NCBI RefSeq assembly: GCF_001183985.1
Contig: NZ_LFZW01000001.1
Span: forward strand, 1,829,812 to 1,893,811
Source: Peribacillus loiseleuriae
Lineage (GTDB): Bacteria > Bacillota > Bacilli > Bacillales > DSM-1321
Length of the DNA: 64,000 nucleotides
Direction of reading: 5' to 3'
Shown: one piece after another, positions 17,980 through 26,070 of the stretch
Numbering within the stretch: the stretch's first letter is position 1
Layout: each line of letters starts with the position of its first letter
Made by a program: the position numbers and the translations under genes
The notes under the pieces: model-generated
Told to the model about the DNA's origin: nothing
Seen by the model: the letters and a program-made list of their open reading frames with translations, nothing else
Databases searched by the model: none

Positions 17980-18222
17980 TTGAAAAAAATTGTGATTGAA
18001 GAACATACAGAATACGCTAAAGTTTACCTAATCGATTTTAATGAAGAGGAACCTATTCGACCTACACAAAAATTAATGTATCAGGAATTAATAACTAAAA
18101 TTAATGAACTCATTCAAAAATATAACTTGGAGCCTAATCATAAAATTATCAATGAGCACTATGATGAAAAACGATACCTAGTTGAACGAATAGAACAAAC
18201 GGTGGAAGAATATTACTCATAG
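17980..18222 (+). CDS. Small phage protein, block A copy (80 aa)
   Basis: TTG start, AAAGGAGG upstream. Ends with the conserved 'INELIQKYNLEPNHKIINEHY'. Its paralogue at 43978-44220 shares the same segment and length, so both are real genes. N-terminal half beta-like, C-terminal half helical. Closed by a terminator at 18224-18251. Confidence 0.7.
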   Translation: MKKIVIEEHTEYAKVYLIDFNEEEPIRPTQKLMYQELITKINELIQKYNLEPNHKIINEHYDEKRYLVERIEQTVEEYYS

Positions 18223-18223
18223 T

Positions 18224-18251
18224 GTAGCTCACTGTTCAGTGGGCTTTTCTT
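18224..18251 (+). terminator. Rho-independent terminator
   Basis: 'agctcactg'/'cagtgggct' followed by TTTTCTT. Confidence 0.7.
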
Positions 18252-18332
18252 ATAACTGGCTTCCAATTAATCCTACAATCTAGTAAAATATATCCAACAC
18301 AGTAAACTCACATAGAAAAGGATTGGTACATT

Positions 18333-18704
18333 CTGACACCGTTACAAGGTTACATAATTCTCTTGGCAGTATTCATTTTAGGTATCGTATTTGATAAAGT
18401 AATTAGAAAAATTTTCAATATCAAAAAAGAAAAGGGAAGATCCTACACACATGCGAATAAAATTCACAAAAGGGGAGAGTGGATAATTGTAATATTATTT
18501 ATAATCGTTTTGTTCTATCGATTATCAGTAGCTTCTATTGAACTAGTTCCTGCTCTATTTACTTATTTCTTTATTCTGTTTGCCTTCAGAGCATTCATGG
18601 AGTGGAAGTACCAACGTGAAACTAGAAAACACATATTGTCTGTTTCAAGTTTAATACTCCTTGTGATAAGTGGTTTTTGTTTATATGCGTTCAATATAAT
18701 TTAA
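18333..18704 (+). CDS. Small multi-TM membrane protein, block A copy
   Basis: About 123 aa if begun at the CTG (18333) that corresponds to the TTG start of the block B copy at 46799; a TTG at 18363 gives 113 aa. The AAAAGGA site favours the upstream CTG. Three hydrophobic helices flank a basic loop with 'KGRSYTHANKIHKRGEW'; the last part carries 'FMEWKYQRETRKH'. Unknown role. The block B copy is interrupted by a nonsense codon at the Trp of 'RGEW'. Confidence 0.65.
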   Translation: MTPLQGYIILLAVFILGIVFDKVIRKIFNIKKEKGRSYTHANKIHKRGEWIIVILFIIVLFYRLSVASIELVPALFTYFFILFAFRAFMEWKYQRETRKHILSVSSLILLVISGFCLYAFNII

Positions 18705-18712
18705 TTTAAAAC

Positions 18713-18738
18713 AAGCCCATCGTTTAATGGGCTATTTT
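18713..18738 (+). terminator. Rho-independent terminator
   Basis: 'agcccat'/'atgggct' hairpin, then ATTTTTG. Confidence 0.7.
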
Positions 18739-18779
18739 TGATTATATAAATAAAATGCCTCTTCAAAATAAGTTTTCTG

Positions 18780-18804
18780 GTTTGGTTAAGCGTATAAAGG
18801 GTAT
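18780..18804 (+). promoter_or_regulatory. Sigma-B type promoter of the YflT-like gene
   Basis: GTTTGG (consensus GTTTAA) and a perfect GGGTAT separated by 13 bp, placed 36 bp before the ATG at 18840. This fits the general stress regulon of Bacillaceae. Confidence 0.7.
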
Positions 18805-18839
18805 TTGCATACAAACAGCTCAACAGAGGAGGAATAGAA

Positions 18840-19322
18840 ATGAATAAAAGAGTATATGGGATTTTTGATTCGAGTGTAGAAGTGATATCAGCGATCAATG
18901 AATTGAAGACAATTGGGTATGATGGAAACGAAATTCTACTTGTAACAGACAAAAAAGATAAATGGAAATTTTCCTCAGATGTAAATGTCGTGATGGATGA
19001 GCCACATGATGAATCATTCATGGAGAAAGTAAAGAATTTCTTTACAGGTGAAAGTGATTCACTGACAGAGGGACTTATCGGTATGGGGCTAACTCGGCAT
19101 AATGCTGCAGCATATTCAGATGATGTAAAAGACGGGAAAACACTAGTGCTTATTGATGAAAACAGTAACATTAGTAGTGGGATAAATCATCCAATTTCAA
19201 CCGAACGTAAAAATGGCCCATCAGGTGAAATTATAACAGAGCCCAGTAAGTTGAAAGACCCAGAATTTCATGGAACGGTGCGTCTTGGTGACATCAGGGG
19301 TGATGAGTATAATCGGAGATAA
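18840..19322 (+). CDS. YflT-domain general stress protein
   Basis: 160 aa. 'RVYGIFDSSVEVISAINELKTIGYDGNEILLVT' is the N-terminus of the YflT family (heat/general stress proteins), followed by 'LGMGLTRHNAAAYSDDVKDGKTLVLID'-like residues (about 76-104). A polar tail follows. Preceded by AGAGGAGG and by a sigma-B promoter. It is host-type cargo in a row of phage genes, with its own promoter and terminator. Confidence 0.85.
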   Translation: MNKRVYGIFDSSVEVISAINELKTIGYDGNEILLVTDKKDKWKFSSDVNVVMDEPHDESFMEKVKNFFTGESDSLTEGLIGMGLTRHNAAAYSDDVKDGKTLVLIDENSNISSGINHPISTERKNGPSGEIITEPSKLKDPEFHGTVRLGDIRGDEYNRR

Positions 19323-19346
19323 ACGAAAAGAGGATTAAAATGAGAG

Positions 19347-19382
19347 GGAGGAAAGAGGTTAGCGTCTCTTCCTTTCTTTTTT
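19347..19382 (+). terminator. Rho-independent terminator
   Basis: 'aggaaagag'/'ctcttcct' stem, then TTTCTTTTTTT. Confidence 0.75.
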
Positions 19383-19405
19383 TGCTCACATTAAAATGAC
19401 CTTTT

Positions 19406-19419
19406 AAAAGTAAATTTAC
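19406..19419 (+). repeat. SPbeta-type repeated element, copy 2
   Basis: AAAAGTAAATTTAC followed by ACGAATTAGACATATGA, 68 bp upstream of the next gene. Confidence 0.6.
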
Positions 19420-19486
19420 ACGAATTAGACATATGAATAATCATCGCAGCATATAATTAACTATAACCACTTAGGAGGTATGGCAT

Positions 19487-19642
19487 ATGCAAAAACTTAT
19501 ACGAATATTAAAACTTCACGAAGTGGAACCGCACGAATTAGCTGAAATGGTTTACTTTTACTTGTATCACCATGGAGAAGATACAGACAAAGAATTAATG
19601 GATGAGTTATTTGCAGCGTATTTGACAAAAGAGGAAGCCTAG
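19487..19642 (+). CDS. Small acidic phage protein (51 aa)
   Basis: 'MQKLIRILKLHEVEPHELAEMVYFYLYHHGED...'. TAGGAGGT ribosome binding site 8 nt before the ATG. It is the only gene behind repeated-element copy 2. Helical; unknown role. Confidence 0.65.
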   Translation: MQKLIRILKLHEVEPHELAEMVYFYLYHHGEDTDKELMDELFAAYLTKEEA

Positions 19643-19698
19643 AAATTAGGTTTTCTCTTAAATTAAAAACTTAGATAATTTGGAAACTATTACTTTAT

Positions 19699-19712
19699 AA
19701 AGATGAATTTAC
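19699..19712 (+). repeat. SPbeta-type repeated element, copy 3
   Basis: AAAGATGAATTTAC, then ACGATATTATATATT; one mismatch to the consensus. Confidence 0.65.
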
Positions 19713-19788
19713 ACGATATTATATATTTGATAGTTAGGAGGCAGAAATAAATAAACAGTCCAATGAGGATGCAAAGGGGATATGGGAA

Positions 19789-19941
19789 ATGAAACTTAAA
19801 AATAAGCAAACTGGGAAGTATCTAACAGTATTATCTAATGGGATCATTACTTGGACTTCAGCAGGATCAGTCTTTACCACAGAGGAATTAAATGAATATA
19901 GAAATTACTTTTCCAAATCTAATTTATTGGTAGCTGAATAA
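19789..19941 (+). CDS. Small protein, block A copy (50 aa)
   Basis: 'MKLKNKQTGKYLTVLSNGIITWTS...YFSKSNLLVAE'. Near-identical pattern to 49776-49928 (same length, same ends), which supports it as a real gene. Preceded by a repeated element in both copies. Beta-rich; role unknown. Confidence 0.7.
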   Translation: MKLKNKQTGKYLTVLSNGIITWTSAGSVFTTEELNEYRNYFSKSNLLVAE

Positions 19942-20078
19942 CTGAAGAGTTTAAAATAAGTATTTCATTCGAAGGAGGTTGGATTCTATGAAAATAAAAT
20001 ACATTTGGAAATGAAGCACTAGAAACCTTTTAAGAAGAAGCTAAAATTCTAATTTTATATAGAAAGGGGAAATGAGAT

Positions 20079-20457
20079 ATGGTTGAAAAATGGATTGGTG
20101 AAGAAGATAATACAAGTGGAACTTATGTGCCAACATCTTGTGAAGAGTTTTCAGAAAGACGAGGAGGATGTTTGAACGCAAAGAAACTCTATAGATTTAA
20201 TAGTCGATTTGGGAAAGAATACAATATTACTGACGATGAAGTTGTTGCACGTATCAAAAAATTAATAACTGAAGAAAAAAACAGCAGAACTGTACGAATA
20301 CTTATATGAATTAGTTATTAAGACATTTGGAATTATGGAATTTATGCATGGAGCTGAATTGAAAATCGCAGAAGATCGTAGTAAAGGGTTCAAAAGTGGT
20401 AAAGAACATATGCAAGAAGAATTTAGAAAGTTACTAGGTCTTCATTCTATAAGATAA
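20079..20457 (+). pseudogene. Small phage protein split by a homopolymer frameshift
   Basis: AAAGGGG site then 'MVEKWIGEEDNTSGTYVPTSCEEFSERRGGCL'. At the A7 run near 20274-20280 the frame closes after 76 codons; the other frame continues 'ELYEYLYELVIKTFGIMEFMHGAELKIAEDRSKGFKSG...' to 20457. Corrected length is about 125 aa. Either a sequencing error, a mutation, or slippage at A7; the long sensible downstream frame favours one original gene. Confidence 0.6.
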
Positions 20458-20486
20458 AATGTTAAATTGAATGGAGGCAAACAATC

Positions 20487-20651
20487 ATGGCCTATCAAGA
20501 ATACGTATACGAAGTGTTTAGAGATCATCACGATTGCATGGGAATGGATGAAGAAGAAATCAGTGAACTTATTGAAGAAACCTCATTCGCACAAATTGAA
20601 AAATGGCTAACGAAAAGCGGATATGATTTAAATGAGTATTACTCAGATTAA
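20487..20651 (+). CDS. Small acidic phage protein (54 aa)
   Basis: 'MAYQEYVYEVFRDHHDCMGMDEEEISELIEE...'. GGAGGCAA upstream of the ATG. Glu/Asp-rich helix pair. No family recognised. Confidence 0.6.
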   Translation: MAYQEYVYEVFRDHHDCMGMDEEEISELIEETSFAQIEKWLTKSGYDLNEYYSD

Positions 20652-20705
20652 AGATTAATTTATAAGAAAATCAGAATAACTAAAAATCGCAAAGGAGGAA
20701 TACAC

Positions 20706-20843
20706 GTGTATCTATTCAAATTTGAAGTAGTGACAAACGAGGCCAAGTTTCATGAGTACATTCAGCATGATAATGTTATGGCAGCATGGGAAGTAATTGG
20801 CGAGAAATATCCGGTATCTGAAATTACATTGAAACTATTTTGA
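20706..20843 (+). CDS. Small protein, block A copy (45 aa)
   Basis: GTG start with AAAGGAGG. 'VYLFKFEVVTNEAKFHEYIQ...WEVIGEKYPVSEITLKLF'. The block B copy (49944-50078) keeps nearly every residue but lacks a start codon. Ferredoxin-like beta-alpha-beta pattern. Confidence 0.65.
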   Translation: MYLFKFEVVTNEAKFHEYIQHDNVMAAWEVIGEKYPVSEITLKLF

Positions 20844-20857
20844 GGAGGTAGGAGAGT

Positions 20858-20938
20858 ATGATCAATCTAAATAAACGTAACATCATCAACTTAAAGAAGG
20901 CACCCTTTGCAAATTTAATCAAAAAGCCAATCCAATAA
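20858..20938 (+). CDS. 26-aa basic micropeptide
   Basis: GAGGAGGTAGG ribosome site, 'MINLNKRNIINLKKAPFANL...'. The first 26 codons of the reading frame at 50091 are its clear homologue ('KKPLFANLTKK'), so this is a conserved very small gene. Confidence 0.6.
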   Translation: MINLNKRNIINLKKAPFANLIKKPIQ

Positions 20939-20952
20939 TAGGAGGTTTTATT

Positions 20953-21060
20953 ATGTATCAAATGACACCAGAGCAAAATAAAGTGTTGGATGAGTTTTCA
21001 AAGCTGCCATACGAAGAGCTATTGGAAAAGTATGATGAGCTGCAGGAAAGGTTGCCTTAG
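20953..21060 (+). CDS. 35-aa protein, block A copy
   Basis: TAGGAGGTTT then 'MYQMTPEQNKVLDEFSKLPYEELLEKYDEL...'. Homologue at 50616-50729 ('TPEQIKVLDEFSKLPYEKLLEKYD'). Single amphipathic helical hairpin; unknown role. Confidence 0.65.
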   Translation: MYQMTPEQNKVLDEFSKLPYEELLEKYDELQERLP

Positions 21061-21128
21061 GAACTGCCCTTTTGAAAAATTTCACCTGTTTTTAGGTTCG
21101 TTTCGTGAAATCGATTTGAAAAGAAATC

Positions 21129-21302
21129 CTAATAAGTGGTTTTAACCAAGCGTTGATACTTATAAATCAATTTGTCTAGTTCTTGACTATATTTAATAGT
21201 TTCAGGACTTGAGATACCATTGTCCATTCCCGATTTAATCATTTGATTTTTTAACATATTAATTTTTTTGCACAATACTGTGCGTTTTAATTGTTTTAAC
21301 AT
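21129..21302 (-). CDS. Spo0E-like aspartyl-phosphate phosphatase
   Basis: 57 aa from the ATG at 21302 (AGGAG 10 nt upstream; a longer frame has none). 'KINMLKNQMIKSGMDNGISSPETIKYSQELDKLIYKYQ' carries the SQELD motif of Spo0E-family phosphatases, which dephosphorylate Spo0A~P and delay sporulation. Such genes are common cargo of Bacillaceae phages and islands. Reverse strand, single gene. Confidence 0.85.
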   Translation of the reverse strand: MLKQLKRTVLCKKINMLKNQMIKSGMDNGISSPETIKYSQELDKLIYKYQRLVKTTY

Positions 21303-21481
21303 AATCGTTTTACTCCTAAAATTTAAGTGTATTAGTAAATTATGCAATAAATTGAATAAAAATGGAACAGTTTATTTTTCCGATTTACGAAGAAATGATA
21401 ATATGTTTAAAATTGCAACAGTCAACATCTAACACAAACTAAACTAGTCTAATTTTTTCCAACTTGGGAAGGAGGAAGTTT

Positions 21482-21658
21482 ATGGCCGAGGCAAACGCAA
21501 TTCAAGAAATCTCTTCAATAGCTCGTCATTTGCCACTAGAAGTTTTACAAGATATAAACCAACGTATTGGGGATTGGTTGACATCAGGTGGAAATAAAAA
21601 TGATCCATATATTAGACAGCAATTAAGATTTGCCCAACGTTTTGTGAAGGAAAGTTGA
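21482..21658 (+). CDS. DUF6877-like small phage protein
   Basis: 58 aa from the ATG with AAGGAGGAAG. 'ISSIARHLPLEVLQDINQRIGDWLTSGGNKNDPYI' followed by 'QQLRFAQRF' fits the small helical family I know as DUF6877 from SPbeta-like phages. Function unknown. Assignment from memory of the motif. Confidence 0.65.
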   Translation: MAEANAIQEISSIARHLPLEVLQDINQRIGDWLTSGGNKNDPYIRQQLRFAQRFVKES

Positions 21659-21692
21659 CATAAAGAATGCGGTAGAAAGGACGTGTAAAAGG

Positions 21693-22046
21693 ATGGAAGA
21701 AAACCGATTACAGATGGTCAAAAGTACGTGGGAAAAACGGGATTGGGATACTTTTCTTAATAGAAAAGATATCGATTGGCTTATTTCACAAGCTGAAAAG
21801 GCTGAACGACTGGAAGAAGCGATTAGAATTTACAAACTATCTGATGAATTTGTGAAGGAGCAATCTAAGAAGGTTAAATACTTATTCCCGTTAGAAAATA
21901 CTGTTGGATACGGTCAATTATGCGATAAGGTTTTAGAATTAACTGAGGATAAATCGTTCTTTCTAAAGGCATATACCGAAAAAATATGGAAGAAAGTTGA
22001 CAAAACCTGTGACATAAGAAAAACCACTAATGATTTAATGGTTTAA
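21693..22046 (+). CDS. Phage hypothetical protein (117 aa)
   Basis: AAAGGACG-type site, then a charged, helical protein ('DWDTFLNRKDIDWLISQAEKAERLEEAI'). It follows the DUF6877-like gene by 34 bp, probably the same unit. No recognised domain. Confidence 0.55.
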   Translation: MEENRLQMVKSTWEKRDWDTFLNRKDIDWLISQAEKAERLEEAIRIYKLSDEFVKEQSKKVKYLFPLENTVGYGQLCDKVLELTEDKSFFLKAYTEKIWKKVDKTCDIRKTTNDLMV

Positions 22047-22085
22047 CTAAAAGTTTTATATTTTAAGTCAGAGAATTAAAGAATA

Positions 22086-22283
22086 TTAAGAACCTGTAGC
22101 CTTAAGTATTCCAAACACAATTAAGAGAAACCCTAATAAAATTGCTCCACCTTCAAGTGGAAAAGTACTTGCTGTTTTATTATTAAATGCTTTTGCTTCA
22201 TTAAAAAAATAAATAATAGCAAAAACAACAATCACTATGCCTAATAAGGATACTAATAGCCAAATCATAAGAGTATTCTCCAT
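22086..22283 (-). CDS. Small two-TM membrane protein (65 aa)
   Basis: Helices at about 5-26 and 46-62 with a short basic/polar loop ('NEAKAFNNKTASTFPLEGG'). Convergent with the preceding gene. AAATTC before the ATG gives little RBS support. Role unknown. Confidence 0.5.
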   Translation of the reverse strand: MENTLMIWLLVSLLGIVIVVFAIIYFFNEAKAFNNKTASTFPLEGGAILLGFLLIVFGILKATGS

Positions 22284-22444
22284 GAATTTTATTTTTTATT
22301 ATGACAGCTTTTAAAGGAAATAGGAAGAAGAAATTGATGTATAAATAGTATGACTAAACTGTTTGACATTAAAAGCGTGGTTTTATTAGATTGATAACGA
22401 TGAAAAATGGAGCATTTAAGAGTAAACGTAAGCATGGGGGAGGA

Positions 22445-22789
22445 ATGAAGTTGGGATACGAAATTGACAGGTTAATTGCTGAAAAGGTTATGGGATGGAC
22501 TTCTGACGGATATCTATATCACGATATGATAACGGGCGATATGTGTTCGATAAATGAATTTAGGCCTTCAGAAGATTTAGAGGATGCTTGGTTAATAGTT
22601 GAGAAAATAAGCTACGGAAACACGGAATTGATTTTTGATCTAGAACTTAGATATAAAGGGTTTTGGGCATATTTTACTGACGGGAAAAGTGATGATTACA
22701 GCTCTGAGCAAGAAAAAACAGCACCGTTGGCAATTTGTGTGGCAGCATTAAAAGCAACCGGTGTAAATATTGAAGAGGAGGTTATTTGA
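22445..22789 (+). CDS. Phage ABA-sandwich (BC1872-type) protein
   Basis: 114 aa from the ATG preceded by GGGGGAGG. 'EIDRLIAEKVMGW', 'FRPSEDLEDAWLIVEKI' and 'APLAICVAALKATGVN' are the three conserved blocks of the Phage_ABA_S family, frequent early genes of Bacillus phages with unknown activity. Followed directly by two overlapping small genes. Confidence 0.75.
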   Translation: MKLGYEIDRLIAEKVMGWTSDGYLYHDMITGDMCSINEFRPSEDLEDAWLIVEKISYGNTELIFDLELRYKGFWAYFTDGKSDDYSSEQEKTAPLAICVAALKATGVNIEEEVI

Positions 22790-22840
22790 ATGGATAAAAA
22801 AGTGAAAGTAGACATAGAAAAGATGGAGGATATAAAATGA
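22790..22840 (+). CDS. 16-aa leader peptide
   Basis: GAGGAGG site before the ATG; the stop TGA overlaps the next ATG (ATGA). Likely a translational coupling leader for 22837-23040. Confidence 0.4.
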   Translation: MDKKVKVDIEKMEDIK

Positions 22841-23040
22841 ACATCAACATTAATGAATTCGTCAAATTAAATGAGTTTCCACAAGAAGGATTTAGAGAAG
22901 TTAAATGGAATGTTAATGAAAATTATGATCATCATACGTTAACACTTAAGGATGGATACGGCAATACTCTAACATTATTCAATGATGAATTAGATAAACT
23001 TTATGATTACTTAGGTTCGGTGTTGTTTTATAAAGGGTAA
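22837..23040 (+). CDS. Small phage protein (67 aa)
   Basis: 'MNININEFVKLNEFPQEGFREVKWNVNENYDHHTLTLKDGYGN...'. Beta-rich, acidic. ATGGAGG lies 10 nt upstream. Last gene of the ABA-sandwich unit. Unknown role. Confidence 0.6.
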   Translation: MNININEFVKLNEFPQEGFREVKWNVNENYDHHTLTLKDGYGNTLTLFNDELDKLYDYLGSVLFYKG

Positions 23041-23146
23041 CGTTATAGTTTAATATGGTGCACATTAAATTTAACCTTTTAATGGGGGCGCTAAACTAAA
23101 TGTGAAAATCCTCTGCCATTGGACAGAGGGAGATAATTAATAGAAG

Positions 23147-23421
23147 TTATTCTGACCAACTATTAATCTTACCTTCATTTAAGTTTTGATTTTGCTTCCA
23201 ATCAATATAGTTGTTGGTGTCATTATTGTTCCAAATCTGATTATCTTCAACTTTTGGATTTGGAACGCTCCATAAAAAATATAGGATTCCAATGCCGATT
23301 GCACCAATGAATAACACGGCTTTCAATTTTTCTTTAGAATGATTTCTCTTATAATTTCTAGCTGATGATGATCTCTTATCTTCTGCTTCCCATCTTTTAA
23401 CTGGTGAATTTTTAATAAACT
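23147..23421 (-). pseudogene. 5'-truncated single-TM protein
   Basis: Open frame of about 90 codons: basic N-terminal part ('VKRWEAEDKRSSSARNYKRNH'), one transmembrane helix ('AVLFIGAIGIGILYFLW'), and an Asn/Gln-rich outer tail ('NNNDTNNYIDWKQNQNL'). No ATG/GTG/TTG lies before the basic block and a TAG closes the frame upstream, so the start is lost or non-canonical. Confidence 0.45.
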
Positions 23422-23438
23422 AGGAGGGGATAGATATA

Positions 23439-24233
23439 GTGGCTAAAAAGATAAAGAAAACAGAAGAAGAATTAAAAGCCGAAAGATTGGAATATGAATT
23501 AAACGAGGTAAAAGAAAAACTCTACTTGATACCTGAGCCTATATATACATTTGAAATTGGCCAACAAGTTGGTATCGGAAATTTGAAAGATGTGATTGTA
23601 AAAAATTCACTTGAAGGCGGAAAAATATATTTGATCGATTACACTTCCGTTGACCACAATAGAGGAAATCCAATAAGACACGAACATCGACTGAGGTATG
23701 TTACTCGGTTAGACATTAGGAAGTTGCCTGCGAAAACGGAATCATTCATACGAAATAAGAACATGAGACTCAATTACTCTAATCAGAATATAGCCTCTTT
23801 ATTAAGTAAGGCTTACTATTTCGGTGTTAATTTTGATCTGGATTATCAACGAGAGTATGTTTGGGAATTGGGAGGCAAGGTGAATTTAAATGATTCTGTT
23901 TTTAATAATATTGATATTGGTAAATTTGTTTTTGTTAGATATAACAGTGAGACGTGGAGTAAATTGAATTTGAGTTATGAGGTATTGGATGGTAAACAGA
24001 GAATGAGAGCCATTTTAGATTATTACGAGGACAGATTTGAATATGAAGGTAAAAAATTCAGCGATTTGACACTAAGGGATCAAGGTCACTTTGAAAACTA
24101 CCCTATACCAATTGCTGAAATCGATGAGTTGCCAAGAAAGGGAATAATCAGATTCTTCATCGCTTTGAATACTAATGGTAAAGTGATGGATAGTAATCAT
24201 TTAGACAATGTTAGAAAGATGATAGAAGAATAA
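23439..24233 (+). CDS. DUF262-domain (ParB/Srx-fold) protein
   Basis: 264 aa, GTG start behind TAGGAGGGG. The C-terminal half has 'FDLDYQREYVWELGGKVNL' and 'YEVLDGKQRMRAILDYYEDRF', the two hallmark blocks of DUF262 (the DGQQR-like nucleotide/DNA-binding loop, here DGKQR, near residue 186). DUF262 occurs in GmrSD-type modification-dependent nucleases and other defence proteins, but this one lacks the DUF1524 HNH half. The N-terminal 80 residues are a separate small beta domain. Could be a stand-alone DNA-binding or defence-associated protein. Confidence 0.75.
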   Translation: MAKKIKKTEEELKAERLEYELNEVKEKLYLIPEPIYTFEIGQQVGIGNLKDVIVKNSLEGGKIYLIDYTSVDHNRGNPIRHEHRLRYVTRLDIRKLPAKTESFIRNKNMRLNYSNQNIASLLSKAYYFGVNFDLDYQREYVWELGGKVNLNDSVFNNIDIGKFVFVRYNSETWSKLNLSYEVLDGKQRMRAILDYYEDRFEYEGKKFSDLTLRDQGHFENYPIPIAEIDELPRKGIIRFFIALNTNGKVMDSNHLDNVRKMIEE

Positions 24234-24263
24234 TATCTAATAAAATGCAGATTTCATAAAGAA

Positions 24264-24335
24264 AAGATTGTGAAATGAAGTTAGAAATTACAATGTTTAT
24301 AGTTTTTTTTGACAGGTGTTTTCACAATCTTTATT
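24264..24335. repeat. Inverted repeat 'aaagattgtgaaa ... ttttcacaatcttt'
   Basis: 13-bp arms about 45 bp apart downstream of the DUF262 gene. The related arm sequence gattgtgaattca occurs in the nested repeat at 33307-33370. Probably a terminator or a processing hairpin. Confidence 0.5.
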
Positions 24336-24338
24336 TAT

Positions 24339-24352
24339 AAAGATAAAATTAC
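24339..24352 (+). repeat. SPbeta-type repeated element, copy 4
   Basis: AAAGATAAAATTAC (exact consensus) then GAATTATACAATATGGTGA, 35 bp before the next small gene. Confidence 0.7.
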
Positions 24353-24386
24353 GAATTATACAATATGGTGAAGTGGAGATGTTGCT

Positions 24387-24485
24387 ATGAAAACCTATCT
24401 TAAATCATTCGTTGTGAATAATTCATTTTTAATTACATTAACTCTAATTATATGGGCTTATAGTATGTATGAGTGCTTTAAATAG
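24387..24485 (+). CDS. 32-aa single-TM micropeptide
   Basis: 'MKTYLKSFVVNNSFLITLTLIIWAYSMYECFK', one membrane helix between basic and polar ends. GTGGAGATG precedes the ATG. Directly behind repeated-element copy 4. Confidence 0.5.
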   Translation: MKTYLKSFVVNNSFLITLTLIIWAYSMYECFK

Positions 24486-24678
24486 GAGGGGCGAGTGAAC
24501 GGATAAAGATGATCAATGATCTTACAGATATGAGACTAAATTAATTGAGAAAAAGGTGAAAAGAAAAATCCAAAGGAGAAAATAGCTTGCTTGGATAGTA
24601 AGTTCATAATTTAGATTATTATTTCTGTATAATAGAAACTATATGGTGTAATTTTACTAAAAGGGGGTTGAACTATAA

Positions 24679-25779
24679 ATGGGTTTAGGATTTAGAAAGA
24701 GTTTTAAAATAGCACCTGGAGTAAGATTAAATGTTTCAAATCGAGGAGTAGGAATGAGCGCAGGCGTTAAAGGATTAAGATATAGTGTTAACTCTAGAGG
24801 TCAGCGTAGAACAACAGCAAGCATTCCAGGGACTGGAATATCATACACCACGACTTCTAGTTCAGGTAGAAAATATAAGTCTGCTGCACAGCAAAATAGA
24901 CAACAGTTGCTTAGGCAACAGAAAGAAATAGCTAAACAAGAAGAGTTACAAAGAGCAAGGTATGAAGTTGAAATGTATGAGAATAAAATTGAACTTATCC
25001 ATTCTATACATAAGGAATGTGACGATATTTTTGATTGGCAAGAAATCGCATCGTCTACTCATCCTAATCAATTCAATCAACAAGGAAAACATGAAATAGA
25101 GGCTAGAGAGAAATTGAACACATTCAAGCCAAGTTTCATACAGAAGATATTAAAAACGAATGATAAAGCAGAGCAGAAATTGAGGATAGAGGTAGAAAAA
25201 GCAAAAGAACTTGACCAAAAAGAATACATGGAGCTCAAAAAAACAATTGAATTGGCCAATAGGATATTGAATAAAGATGTGGATGCTTATTTTGAAGTTA
25301 TCGAAGAATTGTCACCACTTGATGATCTATTAGAGTTTGGTAGTGGTTTTGAGTTTTTTATAGATGACCCAATGGTACTGGAGGTAGAATTTGATGTTCA
25401 ATCAAAAGAAGTTGTACCAAAACAAGTAAAGACTCTGACTAAGACAGGTAAATTATCTGTAAAAGATATGCCGTTGACTAAGTACTATGGCATATTTCAA
25501 GATTATGTATGCAGCTGTTCAATTAGAATTGCTAGAGATATGTTTGCGATACTTCCGTTTGAAAGGGTAATAGTCCATGCAAAGGATGAGCATTTAGACA
25601 CTTCAACAGGAAGAAATACAGAAGCGACGATTTTATCTGTGGAATTTGATGAGATCACACTTAATCAATTGAATTTTGAAGCTATTGATTGCTCTGATTC
25701 GATGGAAAATTTTAATCATAACATGAAGTTTTTAAAAACAAAAGGATTTCAACCTGTTAATAAAATTGTTGCAAGATAA
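24679..25779 (+). CDS. DUF4236-domain protein with coiled coil
   Basis: 366 aa. Residues 1-55 ('GFRKSFKIAPGVRLNVSNRGVGMSAG...SIPGTGISYTT') are the DUF4236 domain, a short beta-rich unit at the N-terminus of many bacterial and phage proteins. A Gln-rich linker and a helical middle (about 75-205) follow, then a C-terminal alpha/beta domain ('AILPFERVIVHAKDEHLDTSTGRNTEATILSVEFD'). GGGGG site before the ATG. Function unknown. Intact; largest gene in block A before yopQ. Confidence 0.7.
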   Translation: MGLGFRKSFKIAPGVRLNVSNRGVGMSAGVKGLRYSVNSRGQRRTTASIPGTGISYTTTSSSGRKYKSAAQQNRQQLLRQQKEIAKQEELQRARYEVEMYENKIELIHSIHKECDDIFDWQEIASSTHPNQFNQQGKHEIEAREKLNTFKPSFIQKILKTNDKAEQKLRIEVEKAKELDQKEYMELKKTIELANRILNKDVDAYFEVIEELSPLDDLLEFGSGFEFFIDDPMVLEVEFDVQSKEVVPKQVKTLTKTGKLSVKDMPLTKYYGIFQDYVCSCSIRIARDMFAILPFERVIVHAKDEHLDTSTGRNTEATILSVEFDEITLNQLNFEAIDCSDSMENFNHNMKFLKTKGFQPVNKIVAR

Positions 25780-25883
25780 TCTTTCTACTGGAAGATGATA
25801 GTCTGCTAGAAGTAAGATTTAACATAGTTGGAGTAAAAAAATAATTAAAAATAATGTAACATTTCAATGTGAAATTAACGTTA

Positions 25884-25910
25884 GAAAGCCTAATTGCACA
25901 GGCTTTTTCT
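25884..25910 (+). terminator. Rho-independent terminator
   Basis: 'gaaagcct'/'aggctttt' hairpin with a T-rich tail. Confidence 0.75.
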
Positions 25911-25925
25911 TTACTCTAAAATAAT

Positions 25926-25939
25926 AAAGATAAAATTAT
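25926..25939 (+). repeat. SPbeta-type repeated element, copy 5
   Basis: AAAGATAAAATTAT, one mismatch. It faces away from the reverse-strand gene at 26071-26334, and no rightward gene follows for 550 bp. Confidence 0.5.
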
Positions 25940-26070
25940 AAAATAAACAAAAGGACATTGCGGTGGGTTGGATAGATGTGGTAAGATGAATTTAAGAAAA
26001 CAGACAGTAATAAAAGAAGAGTTTTATCAAAAAAGCTCTGATAGAGGAAAGATCTAACAGAGCAATGGTA

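Noticed and set aside
18701..19171. Reverse frame of 156 codons opposite the YflT-like gene
   Set aside because: Shadow of a well-supported gene with its own sigma-B promoter.
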